Positions 1 through 10,774 of a stretch of 64,000 nt of DNA are shown here, piece by piece. Source of the stretch: Paragordius varius. Taxonomy: Eukaryota; Nematomorpha. The stretch lies in NCBI GenBank assembly GCA_964247055.1, contig OZ176055.1, positions 10,044,001-10,108,000 on the forward strand, written 5' to 3'. Position 1 is the first letter of the stretch. Each line of letters begins with the position of its first letter. The translations under genes were made by a program, and so were the position numbers. Under the pieces are notes generated by a model. The model saw only the letters and a list, made by a program, of their open reading frames with translations, ran no database searches and was not told where the DNA came from.

Positions 1-116
1 GAATCATCGGGAAAATTAACGACAAACCCTGCTTCCTCTTTACAATGTTGACATTTGCAATTCTATAAAATGATTGATTATATTTAGACTGAAAAAACGG
101 TTTTTAAAATCAAACT

Positions 117-700
117 TTACCATTGAAAAAACTCCCCTACCTTAATGCTATCAAACGAGCAATCCGTATTAAATTCATCACAATCATACGCTCCTTGTAA
201 TACATTTTGGGTGCTTTCGCTTTCTTGATAAGCCGTAAAATTGAAAGGAAATAGCGGAGAATAATACGATAAAAATTTTCCCCTAAATTGTTCTTTTGGC
301 ATAGCTAGGCACAGAGCGCAACGAATCGGACTTCGGGTTGGACCTTTGGGTGATTTGAAGCCCGGTTTTGCATACCGGGGTAAAGCACCACCGTGTGTTT
401 CTTTTCGCGTTCGGTTCCATACGGGATGGTTTGGCATCATTTCCATAATCTGTGTAACATGGATGGGCATAATTAAAATGACACCATATGTCCAAAAAAT
501 ACCCCTTTTGATAGAATATTATATGTTATTACTTCGTCACAGCATTTTCGGCTCACACATGCTCTTAGTTTGAGTCGCTCAAAAAATTTGCGATAATAAA
601 AGAAAAATCCATTTAGTTTTTTCCAATAACTCCTGCCCAATAACCATGGTAAAATTTCTAGTTTATGTTCAGTTTCATCCTCTTCCATAGTATTTGCCAA
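117..700 (-). CDS. unrecognised protein, candidate two-exon fragment
   Basis: I do not recognise this protein. An open frame runs from an ATG at 700 to a stop at 473-475, and a second frame runs on to 117. The two join in frame if 484..450 is removed as a 35-nt intron (GTGTCA donor, TACACAG acceptor), giving exons 700..485 and 449..117. The product is basic and has a CALC (CxxC) pair; an adjoining minus-strand stretch at about 1-70 encodes CKCQHC, so a zinc-binding protein running past the window edge is possible. Composition looks coding (W, C and P rich, few AT-driven runs), unlike random frames nearby. The 35-nt intron would be unusually short. The alternatives are a frameshifted pseudogene or a chance frame. 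The true start and 3' end are unknown. Confidence 0.35.
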
Positions 701-922
701 ATATCTAATAATAATTAATCATTTCATTTGTATACAAAGCTATGAAAAAGTTTAGTTTATTGTATTCAGATCGATCCAACTCCGCTCTTTTAAAGTATGT
801 AAACACCATAGCTAATAAATACTGTGAAATGGATAATTAAGACAAATAATAAACTTTATCTGTTATCCTTAAACAGTTATCAGTGTTTAGAAAGTATGAG
901 ATTAATGGATCCTCTAAAAATA

Positions 923-1489
923 TTAAATTAAACTTATACCAAGCAGTTTAAGGAACAATTGCAGTTCCCACAAGTATATTTTGACTTCGGCTACTGATTT
1001 GTAAAACGGTAATCCTTTCGGTATAATTGCGTTACAATAATGTTTGAGCAATTCTGAAAGCGATAATACTTCTTTCTTTGTATAAAACGAATCGAATAAT
1101 ACCTTAGAATCATTATTTCCCGTTACTTTTTTCTTTATATAATTTCTTTTCTTGGGTACATAACTTAATTTAGCTACTCTCATATCCGAAACAACAATCG
1201 TCTGTTACAAAGTTTTTTAAAACTAAATCGTCTGACTTAGGCAAATTTATATTAATGTTATAGTATCATCAAAATAAGTAAATATTTATTAATCAATGTT
1301 CAACCATTTCAAAACTTTTTCACAAAGTAGAATGTGATTAATTTCTTCACACATTTGGCTTTTGAAACCGCCCGGGTTTCTTATACAAATCCCACGATCT
1401 CGGTTAACTTCATTCACAATTTCAAGGATTGCTTTATTTTTGTAGAAGTAATCTCTTTTCGTTTCCATATGCAAGTTATTTCTACTCAT
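923..1489 (-). CDS. unrecognised coding-like segments, possible exons
   Basis: Two minus-strand open segments, 1489..1289 (66 residues, contains GICIRNPGGF) and 1183..923 (86 residues, K-rich start, then ELLKHYCNAIIPKGLPFYKS), have protein-like composition. The second meets a good donor (G|GTATAAG at 939-938). They may be exons of the gene whose remains lie at 117-700, but I could not make the splice phases agree across the 700-940 gap, so no joined model is offered. The first starts only 28 bases past the stop of the receptor gene at 1517. No family is recognised. Confidence 0.2.
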
Positions 1490-1516
1490 TATTTTAATAA
1501 GACATTCATTCTAGAA

Positions 1517-2920
1517 TCATTTAGAACAACATTTGATGTTTGTCGCTGTAATAATCATTCTTTTTAGCTTCGTCCAAATAGGTTTCAACACCCCAAGGAC
1601 ATATACCCGATAACCCTTATTGAAAATGACGTTCAAGTAAAAGGTAATGCAAACATACACATACTCTAACATGTAAGAAATGGTCCAACCATTATCAATA
1701 AATGGCGACACGAATTTATTATTGTCAAGAGCTGCTACAACGTGAAATAATCCACTGGGTAGCAAGAATAATACGAATTGCACCAAAAATATAAGCATGA
1801 AAATCCGATTTTTTTGAACATCTAAACGCCGTCTCTCCAAAATTGTGTTTTTAATGCTGCCTTCGACCGCAGTTGCATTAGTGGTAGATTTTAGTTTCAT
1901 ACTATTACTCAAACATTTTGCATTATTTTGTATCTTCTTACACTTTGGGCTAGATTCGCTATGGATCATGGAAGGACTATTTATCACATTTGCAGTGTGA
2001 CTGGTTGAATAAATAAATTTCAATGTATTTAATGCAACTTTATTTCGGCGTTTTATGATAACGATTTGCATGGCAAAAAGCGCAATGAAAGGAATGAATT
2101 TTGCTGCAAACTCTCGAGCGATCTGATAAAAGATCCATAAATTTGCTTGGCGATTGTTGAAAACACGTTGGGCCCGTTCATACTTAAGGAATATGTTGGA
2201 ATTTGTTTGTGGATTAATATTTGTGGACCAACATTTTACACTCTTTAGAGAATACCAAAGGGTCATTGGAAAACTCCAAATGATTGCATAGAAAAAGCAA
2301 GCAAGGAGAGCATATCGGGCCGTTTTATCATTACTAATCCGTTTGTAGACGTATGGCGTTACGACAGCCAAAAAATTGTCAACAGAAAACAGAAATGTAA
2401 TTAAAAAACTGTATATTAGGAAAAATTTGAATATGGGTACGTGATAATGGACAATATACACATTCCATCTCAAATTATAATGGAGTTTAAGACGCTTAGA
2501 CATATTGTGATCTATAATGGGCCAAATCAACATTAAGAATGTGTTTATGAGATTTACGCTATAAAGCGCTCGAACTAAAACATAATCAGCCCTTGTAGTT
2601 AGCAAACGCAAAGATCTCGTATGCTCACGAGCACTGTGGGTACTTGAATGTCTCAAACCAAAAATTTTGTTTAGAGGTTGACGCATAAATCTATAGATGT
2701 ATGTGTTTCGACCATACAGCTGTAAATTTATGAATAGACCTAGAAGATTACCTAATATGCCCAATCCAATTATTAGGGGTATAAGGTAATTATAAATAAA
2801 ATGGGATAAGGGGGTCAATACGCTGATATCCCCACAAAAGGGCAAATTCTCTCCAGATGAACCATTGGAATTCCAATAAAAACGAGTTAAATTGGTGGAT
2901 TGAAGATTTGAGTTTAGCAT
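1517..2920 (-). CDS. rhodopsin-like GPCR, peptide-receptor type (paralog 1)
   Basis: A single-exon, 467-residue seven-helix receptor, expected at the plasma membrane. Approximate segments are TM1 45-68 (GN at 57-58), TM2 114-137, TM3 160-188, TM4 203-224, TM5 268-290, TM6 371-396 (FLLPSG) and TM7 412-434. The N-terminus has NxS/T sequons and one cysteine (LPFC, C29). It is closest in feel to invertebrate FMRFamide/neuropeptide receptors, but key motifs are off. TM3 ends SVDNFLAV, so the E/DRY arginine is Asn. TM7 has FYLNVIFN in place of NPxxY. There is no cysteine at the outer end of TM3, although C230 is present in extracellular loop 2. Intracellular loop 1 is about 45 residues instead of the usual 6-8. 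A paralog lies 3.1 kb upstream on the same strand, so this is a tandem duplication. The ligand cannot be assigned. Confidence 0.85.
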   Translation of the reverse strand: MLNSNLQSTNLTRFYWNSNGSSGENLPFCGDISVLTPLSHFIYNYLIPLIIGLGILGNLLGLFINLQLYGRNTYIYRFMRQPLNKIFGLRHSSTHSAREHTRSLRLLTTRADYVLVRALYSVNLINTFLMLIWPIIDHNMSKRLKLHYNLRWNVYIVHYHVPIFKFFLIYSFLITFLFSVDNFLAVVTPYVYKRISNDKTARYALLACFFYAIIWSFPMTLWYSLKSVKCWSTNINPQTNSNIFLKYERAQRVFNNRQANLWIFYQIAREFAAKFIPFIALFAMQIVIIKRRNKVALNTLKFIYSTSHTANVINSPSMIHSESSPKCKKIQNNAKCLSNSMKLKSTTNATAVEGSIKNTILERRRLDVQKNRIFMLIFLVQFVLFLLPSGLFHVVAALDNNKFVSPFIDNGWTISYMLEYVYVCITFYLNVIFNKGYRVYVLGVLKPIWTKLKRMIITATNIKCCSK

Positions 2921-4366
2921 AATAAGATTTTAGTTTTTAGGCTTTTTTAGGCAACTGTATTATATGCAGATACGTTTGCAGTAGAGAAAAGATTGATAAT
3001 TAATTTGGGAATAAATATGCGATACAATGGCAATTAAAACGTAAAAAACCCAATAGTATATAGGTATCTTTTTGTTTTTTTTTTATTAATTAAAAGCAAA
3101 GGTTTGTTGGTTTGGTAAATTTTCATTTCGCATTTATAATTATTCTAGCATTTATCGATTTTGTCATTAATATATGGATCTTAATTTATCATTTATACCT
3201 TTTTATAAATATTTGTTTGTAAGCTGATGAAGCCAGCCAGCATTTATATATCTTAGTTCCAAAATTTAAAAGGATTAGTTTAGAATTTTAATACCTAAAT
3301 TTTATCCTCATAATATAGTGTTTAATTGATAAGATTTATTTTTTTACTAATTTTTACTACTATATAAATTACCTTAACATTTTGCTTTGTAATTTAGGTG
3401 ATTTTAAGTTATTAAGGTTAAATTTTCATTTAAAAATATAGTTTATATCATCACACTAATAAATTCTTTAAAAAAAAGTTTTTCAACACATGAAAACCTT
3501 ACTGCTGAAAATATAAATTAGTCAATTAAATACTATAATCATAATGAAATTTATAAATAGCAAATATACTACTAATGCATATTTCATTATAATTAAATAA
3601 AAACAGTGAAAATTTAATAAACAAGTAAAAAAATGATATATAGAAATTAAAATTGATTTTTTCTGCCTGCAGAAACGGTAAATAGTTGATCAAGTTGAAT
3701 TAATTACTAATGTCTATTTTGAAAAAAATATCTCTTTTGGATTTCTAAAAACAGTGCCGTGAAGTGGATTGAATTACGCGACTGCCTAAACCAAAGATAG
3801 AATTCAGAAAATGATGGCCAAATCAGATTACATAATCTCATGTTAATAATTACATACTTCTATTGCAAAATCTAAAAACAATTTAACATGCACAAATATG
3901 CATTTTAGATAATTTAACTTTCTAAAATCGCTATCTTTTTAATCCGGATATTATCATTTATTTTGCATATTAAATTCTATCCGAATATAAATATATATAT
4001 TATTGATTATACGGTTTCTAACAAATCATTTTATATCCGCGAAATTATGTTAATTGACCTCGCTTTGACAGAATCGAGACAATGATTTTTAAATCCTTAC
4101 AGAAGAAAGTCAGATGGAATTGAAGTGGGAATAAACAAATTTCAGAATATTGATTTACTATGTTTATTTTGTAAAAGGGGAGATGGAGTATCAAAATAGA
4201 GGCATAGCTAAGAGGGATGCACTGGACTCGACGGATTTTAAAATTTTTTAATTTGTCATGGAAAAATGTACATGTTTTGAAAAACACAGATAGGTCAGTA
4301 ATGAAACCCCAAAACTTGAGTTTAAATTTCACAATTTTTGAACATTCCTGACCCATATATGTGTTA

Positions 4367-4626
4367 TACAGTAAAAACGGAAATTAAACTAAAAAACGTA
4401 ATAATATGAAGAAATATTTTTATCTAAAAGACCATCATACTTTTCATATGAGATTTTTAGTTACAATTATAAAATATAGATTTGATTGTGTTAGTAATAT
4501 ATATTTCTTTTTCATACTTTGCCATTTAAAACAATGAGTTATATTAAAATAAATCAAGATTTAAAAAGTATGGTTGTCTTTTGCAAAAAATATTTGTTCC
4601 ATAGTATAATTTCATTTTTTTCTGTA
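4367..4626. mobile_element. Tc1/mariner-type MITE, CAGTAAAAATT family
   Basis: Starts TACAGTAAAAACGG and ends TTTTCTGTA, with long inverted arms. The arms carry the family's landmark words: AAAGACCAtcATACTTTT on the left and AAAAAGTATGGTTGTCTTTT on the right. TA at both ends fits a TA target duplication. Non-coding and somewhat diverged. Confidence 0.7.
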
Positions 4627-5455
4627 CTTTTTTACCACCGATGACGGTTTATTTTATCTTTTTTTTTCAATCAATGCTTTTCATAGGGAAAAGAGCCGAA
4701 CACATACGGGCTAATTAAAAATGTGGCTTGACTATGATCAGTATACGCAATACAGATATTGTATAAATGGCTATAATTGAATATTTATAAACCACCTACC
4801 TGATTTATCGAAAGTTTTTTTTGTGTGAAAACGTTCTTTACATAGGTGAGGTTATACCTACGGCGCTTTTAAGAAAATTCGCTTTGCACTGCAATCTGCG
4901 TGCCTCAAGAAAAATACTTAAAACCATTAACATTTATTTTTCAAAACATTTCTTCCATGATATATTTTTTATGTTTGGCTTTTGTAAAAAAGCTTAATTT
5001 TTCAGGCGTGTTGGAATAATTAACATAAAAGTTAAAGTTTGACTTTGATTAAGGCATGCATAAATAAAAAAGATGTAAATTTAGACTACAACTTTTCCGA
5101 ACAAATAGTTCACAATTAACATTTACAAAGCTATTAATTAATATGCCAAATTTACTTGCATACAACGACCAAGATGAAACTTCCTTTCTTCTTAGAATTG
5201 TTCAAAATTTGGCTAAGCTTCTGGTTAATTTGGGTCAGTTGCGTTTTGAAAAAATTTAATATTTTCAATTTATATTTATGTTTAATAGGTTTATAACTTT
5301 TGGATTTTAATTAAAACTCCTACTATGTTTAACAGATAATCCATAGATCAAATTACATATTAATATGTATGGCCTAAGTAGCTATAAAAAGTGTTTGGAT
5401 ATCATATTCCCTTTGACTATTTCTGGTAATGGACACAATTTCAAAAGTCTTAGAT

Positions 5456-5719
5456 CAATAGTTCCCAACTATTTTTGTTGATGCCACAACAAATTGAAAA
5501 AAATTCTTGCCCTCTCCCTTCTCTCAAAAAAATAAAGAATGCAAAATTGATTTCAATATAATATAATAATTGAAATCCTTGTTGTTGAATTTTTTCCATA
5601 TCAGGGGTGAATATTGATAATTTATACTTTATATCCTCATTAACCTTTGTTTCTAGTTAATTTTTTATTAAATTCTTTAAATTGCCCTCCTAAATTTTTA
5701 TATTTTTTGGGAACGATAG
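5456..5719. mobile_element. hAT-type MITE
   Basis: The left end CAATAGTTCCCAA matches the reverse complement of the right end TTGGGAACGATAG at 11 of 13 positions. The element is flanked by an 8-bp near-perfect target duplication, TCTTAGAT (5448-5455) and TCTTAAAT (5720-5727). The 264-bp length, lack of coding and 8-bp duplication fit a non-autonomous hAT element. Confidence 0.6.
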
Positions 5720-6033
5720 TCTTAAATTATTTACGGTATAAATTCGGTTGATGTTGATCAAACTAGAGATTAAATTTTTAGGCTAACCATTTTGCATATT
5801 AATCTCAATATTACAAAACTGTTTAATGTAATTAAAAGAATTAATTAAATTAGTCCGTTTTTATATTTATAACATTATTGTTGAGCTCATGGTGTGACAT
5901 TAAATTTGTTGTCCATTTTTTATATGTAGAAATTGAGTAGATGTATTTAATTTTTAACAAGATCTGGGAACATTTTATATAGAAAAAGGTTAAGATCTCC
6001 ATTAAATGCCAGAATACATTATAAATGACTATA

Positions 6034-7503
6034 TTATAAAGATTTATTATTGGACAAATTGGTTTTAGTTTTGTCATTAACATTTTTACATGTTACGACA
6101 TTCCACCAACTTGTGATGGCGTGTAAAACGTGAGCCCTATAAGCCTTGTTGAATAAAACATTCAAGTAAAAAGTTATACAAATATACACATATTCAAGCA
6201 TGTAAGAGATGAGCCAAGCGCTGTGTAAATAAGCTACGGACAGCTTATCGTGTAGTATGGCGGCCACAATGTGGAAAATACCGCTAGGTAAAAGGAATAA
6301 TAGGAATTGCACCATAAAAATTAGCATTGAAATGCGATTCTTCTTTATGTCTGAACGACGCTTTTCCATTAACGTATTACTGACACTAAAGCCCGAAGTG
6401 TTTATGCGTGAGCCCTCTTCACCTTCTGTTTTAGAGCGTTCGTTTGCATTACTAATCTCTGGTGGTGGTTTAGTTTGAAACAATTCGCTACGTTCTTGAG
6501 TTTTAGTAGAGGGTTGTACTTTAGTTTTTATCGCTGTATTTATGGTTGGTAATGTGTTGTTAATGTTATTCATGTTTGCACCAGTCGAAAATATTTGATG
6601 ACGGCGTCTGAGAACCATAAATTGCATAACTATAAGCGTAAAAAATGGAATAAATTTGGCACAAAACTCACGGACGATTTGATAACTGATCCACATGTTA
6701 GTTTGCCGAACGGTATCAAATGTACGCGGTAATCTTTCATACCTAACGTATGAATTATTATGCGTGGCTGGATTCAATCTTTTCCTTAGGCACTCTACAC
6801 CAACTAGCTTATACCACAGTGTCATAGGGATGCTCCAAGCACAAGCATACACGAAACAAGCTAGTAGAGCGTATCGAGCGGTCCGTACATTACTAAACTT
6901 TTTATACTTGTAGGGCGTTATGACGGCCAAAAAGGTATCAACCGAAAATAGGAATGTTATGAGAAAACTGTACACCAAGAAAACTTTGAATATGGGCACA
7001 TGGTAATGAACAATATAAATGTTCCATCGTTTGTTGTAGGCCAAATTAAGCTTGGCATCAAATGTGGTGTCAAGCAGGGGCCAAACTATCATAAGTAGCG
7101 AATTGATAAGATTTATAGTGTACAGAGCTCTCATAAGTACATAATCAGCTCTTTGGGTTAACATATGCATCGTTTTTTTCCGATTTGTATCGGATGATGT
7201 ATTCTTAGAGCTGTTTTTATTCTTTGGGTCACTAAAATTTTTAGTTTTTCCTGTGAGTTGTCGATACAAAATCCGATATTTTGGCAGAAATCTACGTTTT
7301 CCCCAGCTAAGATTAACGCAAAGGCCCAAAAAATTACCCAATAAGCCCAAAACGATGATAAAAGGTATCAGATAAAAATAGGTTAGATTCGTCAACTTTG
7401 TCCGAAATTCTAGTTCACGACAAAATGGTAAACCTGAATTTGAGTTGGAATTATTGTGAGACCAGACCAGTTTTTTAACTGTAATATATTCGCCCATATG
7501 CAA
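6034..7503 (-). CDS. rhodopsin-like GPCR, peptide-receptor type (paralog 2)
   Basis: A single-exon, 489-residue seven-helix receptor, clearly paralogous to the receptor at 1517-2920. Shared blocks include ADYVLxRALY in TM2, VYSFLITFLFSVD in TM3, ARYALLACF in TM4 and MLEYVYICITFYLNV in TM7. It has the same departures from class A: SVDTFLAV replaces the DRY region (Arg to Thr), LNVLFN replaces NPxxY, and there is no TM3 disulfide cysteine. It keeps a lone N-terminal Cys (LPFC, C28) and a lone loop-2 Cys (C238). Intracellular loop 1 is about 50 residues, basic and Ser/Asn-rich. The third loop is long and variable, rich in T, N and E. Codon and length conservation suggest that both genes are under selection. 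Its promoter should lie just upstream, in 7504-8000, but no motif is clear. Confidence 0.85.
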   Translation of the reverse strand: MHMGEYITVKKLVWSHNNSNSNSGLPFCRELEFRTKLTNLTYFYLIPFIIVLGLLGNFLGLCVNLSWGKRRFLPKYRILYRQLTGKTKNFSDPKNKNSSKNTSSDTNRKKTMHMLTQRADYVLMRALYTINLINSLLMIVWPLLDTTFDAKLNLAYNKRWNIYIVHYHVPIFKVFLVYSFLITFLFSVDTFLAVITPYKYKKFSNVRTARYALLACFVYACAWSIPMTLWYKLVGVECLRKRLNPATHNNSYVRYERLPRTFDTVRQTNMWISYQIVREFCAKFIPFFTLIVMQFMVLRRRHQIFSTGANMNNINNTLPTINTAIKTKVQPSTKTQERSELFQTKPPPEISNANERSKTEGEEGSRINTSGFSVSNTLMEKRRSDIKKNRISMLIFMVQFLLFLLPSGIFHIVAAILHDKLSVAYLHSAWLISYMLEYVYICITFYLNVLFNKAYRAHVLHAITSWWNVVTCKNVNDKTKTNLSNNKSL

Positions 7504-10500
7504 TGATATTGGGGAGAAAGAATGATAATAACTTTAAAAAATTATTTATTTCCTACTAAAATAAAAAAGATGGGTAGTTTAGCCAAAAATTATCCAATTA
7601 TGTTAAGATACACATTAATTATAATGATGTAAATGATTTATTTAATAAAATAATAATATAATTAGCTATAATTGCATGTTTTATAATGATAATTTTAATT
7701 CAAAATAATTGTATACGAGATATTGATTTTGGATTTTCACCTGTGTAAGTACCGCGTATGTATTTTTACATTTTTAATTTTGAAAGGGATTAATTGTTAT
7801 TTTTTGGCTTCTCTCTTTCAAGCAGTTAATTTGGGAATTCGTTAATAAGGTTTAATAGCAAATACATTTAAAGTTTTTATCCATAAAAAAATTATTTTCT
7901 ATCAAAAAACTACATCTAATTAAAGTCTATTAACAACAGAATAACTTATAAATTTGGATATTGCGTGTAATATATAAATAAAGTATTTTGCCAAATATTG
8001 TTCAAAAGGCATATATGCCGCTGCATTTTAAAACAAATTTATCTCATTTGGATAAATATTATGTAATTGTTTAATTATTTTAATATCATCAATAATATTA
8101 TCCCTTTTCTGTAATATGAGAATCTCTTCACTATGTAACAAAAGGTAAATTTATTTATATGAAAGCAGAAACCATAATCCTAATAATGACTAATAATATG
8201 ATAACATTTCTATCAAAAAATATACCGTGTAAAATGAAATTATACGGAGAAAGCGTAAAATATACAGAAAAATATTTTTTTTTCAAATAAAAACCATAGT
8301 TGTTAGTGTTAATTTTCAGTTTATTTTCAAATTTTAAGTTGGAATTTCATGAATGTCAATTAACTTTAATTTAAATTCGTATAAACAACTGCATTTATAC
8401 CAAAATTGCAAAGGTGGATATATATATACGAAATTAAAATGTGAAAACCCCAAGTAGTCAAATGGTTGTGTCGTACTAATGAGTACTAACAAGCACGAAA
8501 CTAGTTTATGATTACTATTGACGAAACGGTTTTACATAATATTTATAATTTCTGTTAATAAATATAATTTTTAATTTTCTAATTAATATTCGTTTGTCAT
8601 TTTTTTACGGATTTAACAAACGTTATTACAAAACATAATCAATCAGTCATTTACCATTTCAAATTTATTAAATTTAAATGATTGTTTAACATTATATTCA
8701 ATAGAGGTGTCTATTGTACATTCAATTACACTAGACAACAAATTTTATTTTTCTTAAACTGCCATTCTTATAAATTTAAAATTTATTTCATAAAATTCAC
8801 AAATACCATATCTGAAAATAAAATTGGTCCAACTAGCCATGTATTATATATCGATCGAAAGAGGGCGAAAAACTGTATCTGTCGAATGGTAGTTTGTCAT
8901 ATCTGATATAAAAGTTTTTGGATTTATATGGTGAAAATTTTCAACCCTTAAATAAGTCAAATTTGACAGACAAACTAATTTAAAAATAATATAAGTTAAT
9001 TGGATAATTTATTGGGGTATTATTATAAAATTAATAAAAAAAATCTTTAAAAAAACTTTTGGTTTTTTAATTAAAATTATTATTAGAATTATGCATAGTG
9101 AATTTAATGGTTATAACAGATCAAGAATATCTTAACCTATATTTTTATTCTTTAAAATTTTAAAATTATAAGCTTTTTAAAAAATTAAATTAATATTGAT
9201 GAGATGGTAATTTTTAAAAATCGAAAAACTTAAAAATGGCTGTTTTTAATGACATAAAAGCAATAAATAAATGTTTTAATCAACTTCTTTGATCTTTTTT
9301 GGACATTCATTGCCATCTAGACAAAGTTTGAGCTATTTTTATCCATTAGTATAATAATATATTAACTAATAAAAAAGCTCTCACTTCGCGCGTTTGTCGC
9401 TTATTATTATATTCAATATTAACTATTGATGTAAAACATATTAGTATGCATTTTATAGAGATTTTTAATACTCTTTTAAATTATATATTTGGGCATTTGT
9501 TGTATATTTATAAAGGAAAACATTTTTTAGTAAAATTAATGAGGGCGCATAATCAAAAAATCAAATTATACTCTTAAAATGATAGTTAATATCAGAAAAT
9601 GCAAAAATTGTAATAGTTAAAAACAAAACAAAAAAGTTTAAGGGACTTGATATCTTCAAGCACCAACTTGAAGTGTTAAACGACACATTAGAAATGCTAT
9701 TGGACATCCAAATATTATTAAATTTAAAAAATATAATCATAAATGTACCCCTATTTTGCGTTTTCGCAATTACAATGACATAACTACCGCACAAATATAT
9801 TTATTATACAGTAAAAACTCAAATTATAGGGACAAAACGTAAAAATATAAAGACAATTATTTTCTACTAAAAGACAACCACCATACTTTTTAAATATAAA
9901 TTTTTTTCTATATATATTTCGTTACAATTATTATAAATATATACAGGAACGTGTTACCAATTTATATATATACATATATCTATATATAAATAAATTATAA
10001 TTTTAATTCGAGATAAAAAGGTTTTCTGTTTTTTAGAAAAAAATATTTGTCTTTATATTTTAACGTTTTGTCCGTATAATTTTAATTTTTACTATATATA
10101 TATATATATATATATTAGCATATCAATTCAAAATAAAGCTTTATTACAGGGGCGTCCAACACAAATATCTTCGCGGCTGCTTTACACAACAATTTTTGTT
10201 CTATTTTAAGCTCAATTTCGGATAATATATCATCTAAATAATCTTAATTTTTGATTGAAATTTAATTTAATATATTTAACATTTTTTGGGGCATTTTGAA
10301 TACCGAAAAAAGTGGACACTGGTTTAAAAAATATGGATATCCTTATATAAAAATATTTGCCATAAGTTTTTACGTTTTTTCTATAATTTTAATTTTTAAG
10401 AAAGGTGCAATCAACACAAGATAGTTTTGGTTTTAATTTATAAATCTTGCCAATAACTTTGATATCAATTGCAAAAAATATTAGTGTTCTAAAAAATAAA

Positions 10501-10774
10501 GGGTATCGGAATCGCTATCTGCTCTAATTAATCTTTGACAAGACACGAAAAATAGATTGTAAAACATAACATCATCATATCTCAATATATTATATATGAT
10601 TAAATTATTTATTTTTTTGTATGATATAGTGACCCCATTTTTGGGGGTTAATGATGGATAATAAAACATTAATTAAATAATGGTTATAACAAAATTATTT
10701 TAAAAATAAGAATTTTTAGTGAGAGAGCTCTATTGGAATTATAGGAAAAGGATAAAATGTGTTTTATTATTAGA
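7504..10774. other. gene-poor AT-rich spacer
   Basis: No gene seen. It holds one CAGTAAAAATT-family MITE (9807-10094) and a right-half fragment of the same family near 10322-10402 (ATATGGATATCC...TTTTTACG...ATAATTTTAATTTTTA). Short open frames here are AT-driven and unsupported. Confidence 0.55.
9807..10094. mobile_element. Tc1/mariner-type MITE, CAGTAAAAATT family
   Basis: Left end TACAGTAAAAACTCAAATTA, right end ATTTTAATTTTTACTATA. Both arms carry GACAAAACGT/ACGTTTTGTCCG-type words and AAAGACAACC. TA-flanked and non-coding. Confidence 0.75.

Larger units (their letters stand above)
2921..6033. other. intergenic spacer between the two receptor genes
   Basis: AT-rich DNA without a convincing gene. 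It contains one CAGTAAAAATT-family MITE (4367-4626) and one hAT-type MITE (5456-5719). The open frames at 4045-4356 and 5850-6083 (minus) have low-complexity, AT-driven composition and look like chance frames. Confidence 0.6.

Noticed and set aside
4045-4356. 103-residue minus-strand open frame
   Set aside because: F/L/K/I-rich composition of AT-driven chance coding, no family features, and it borders a MITE.
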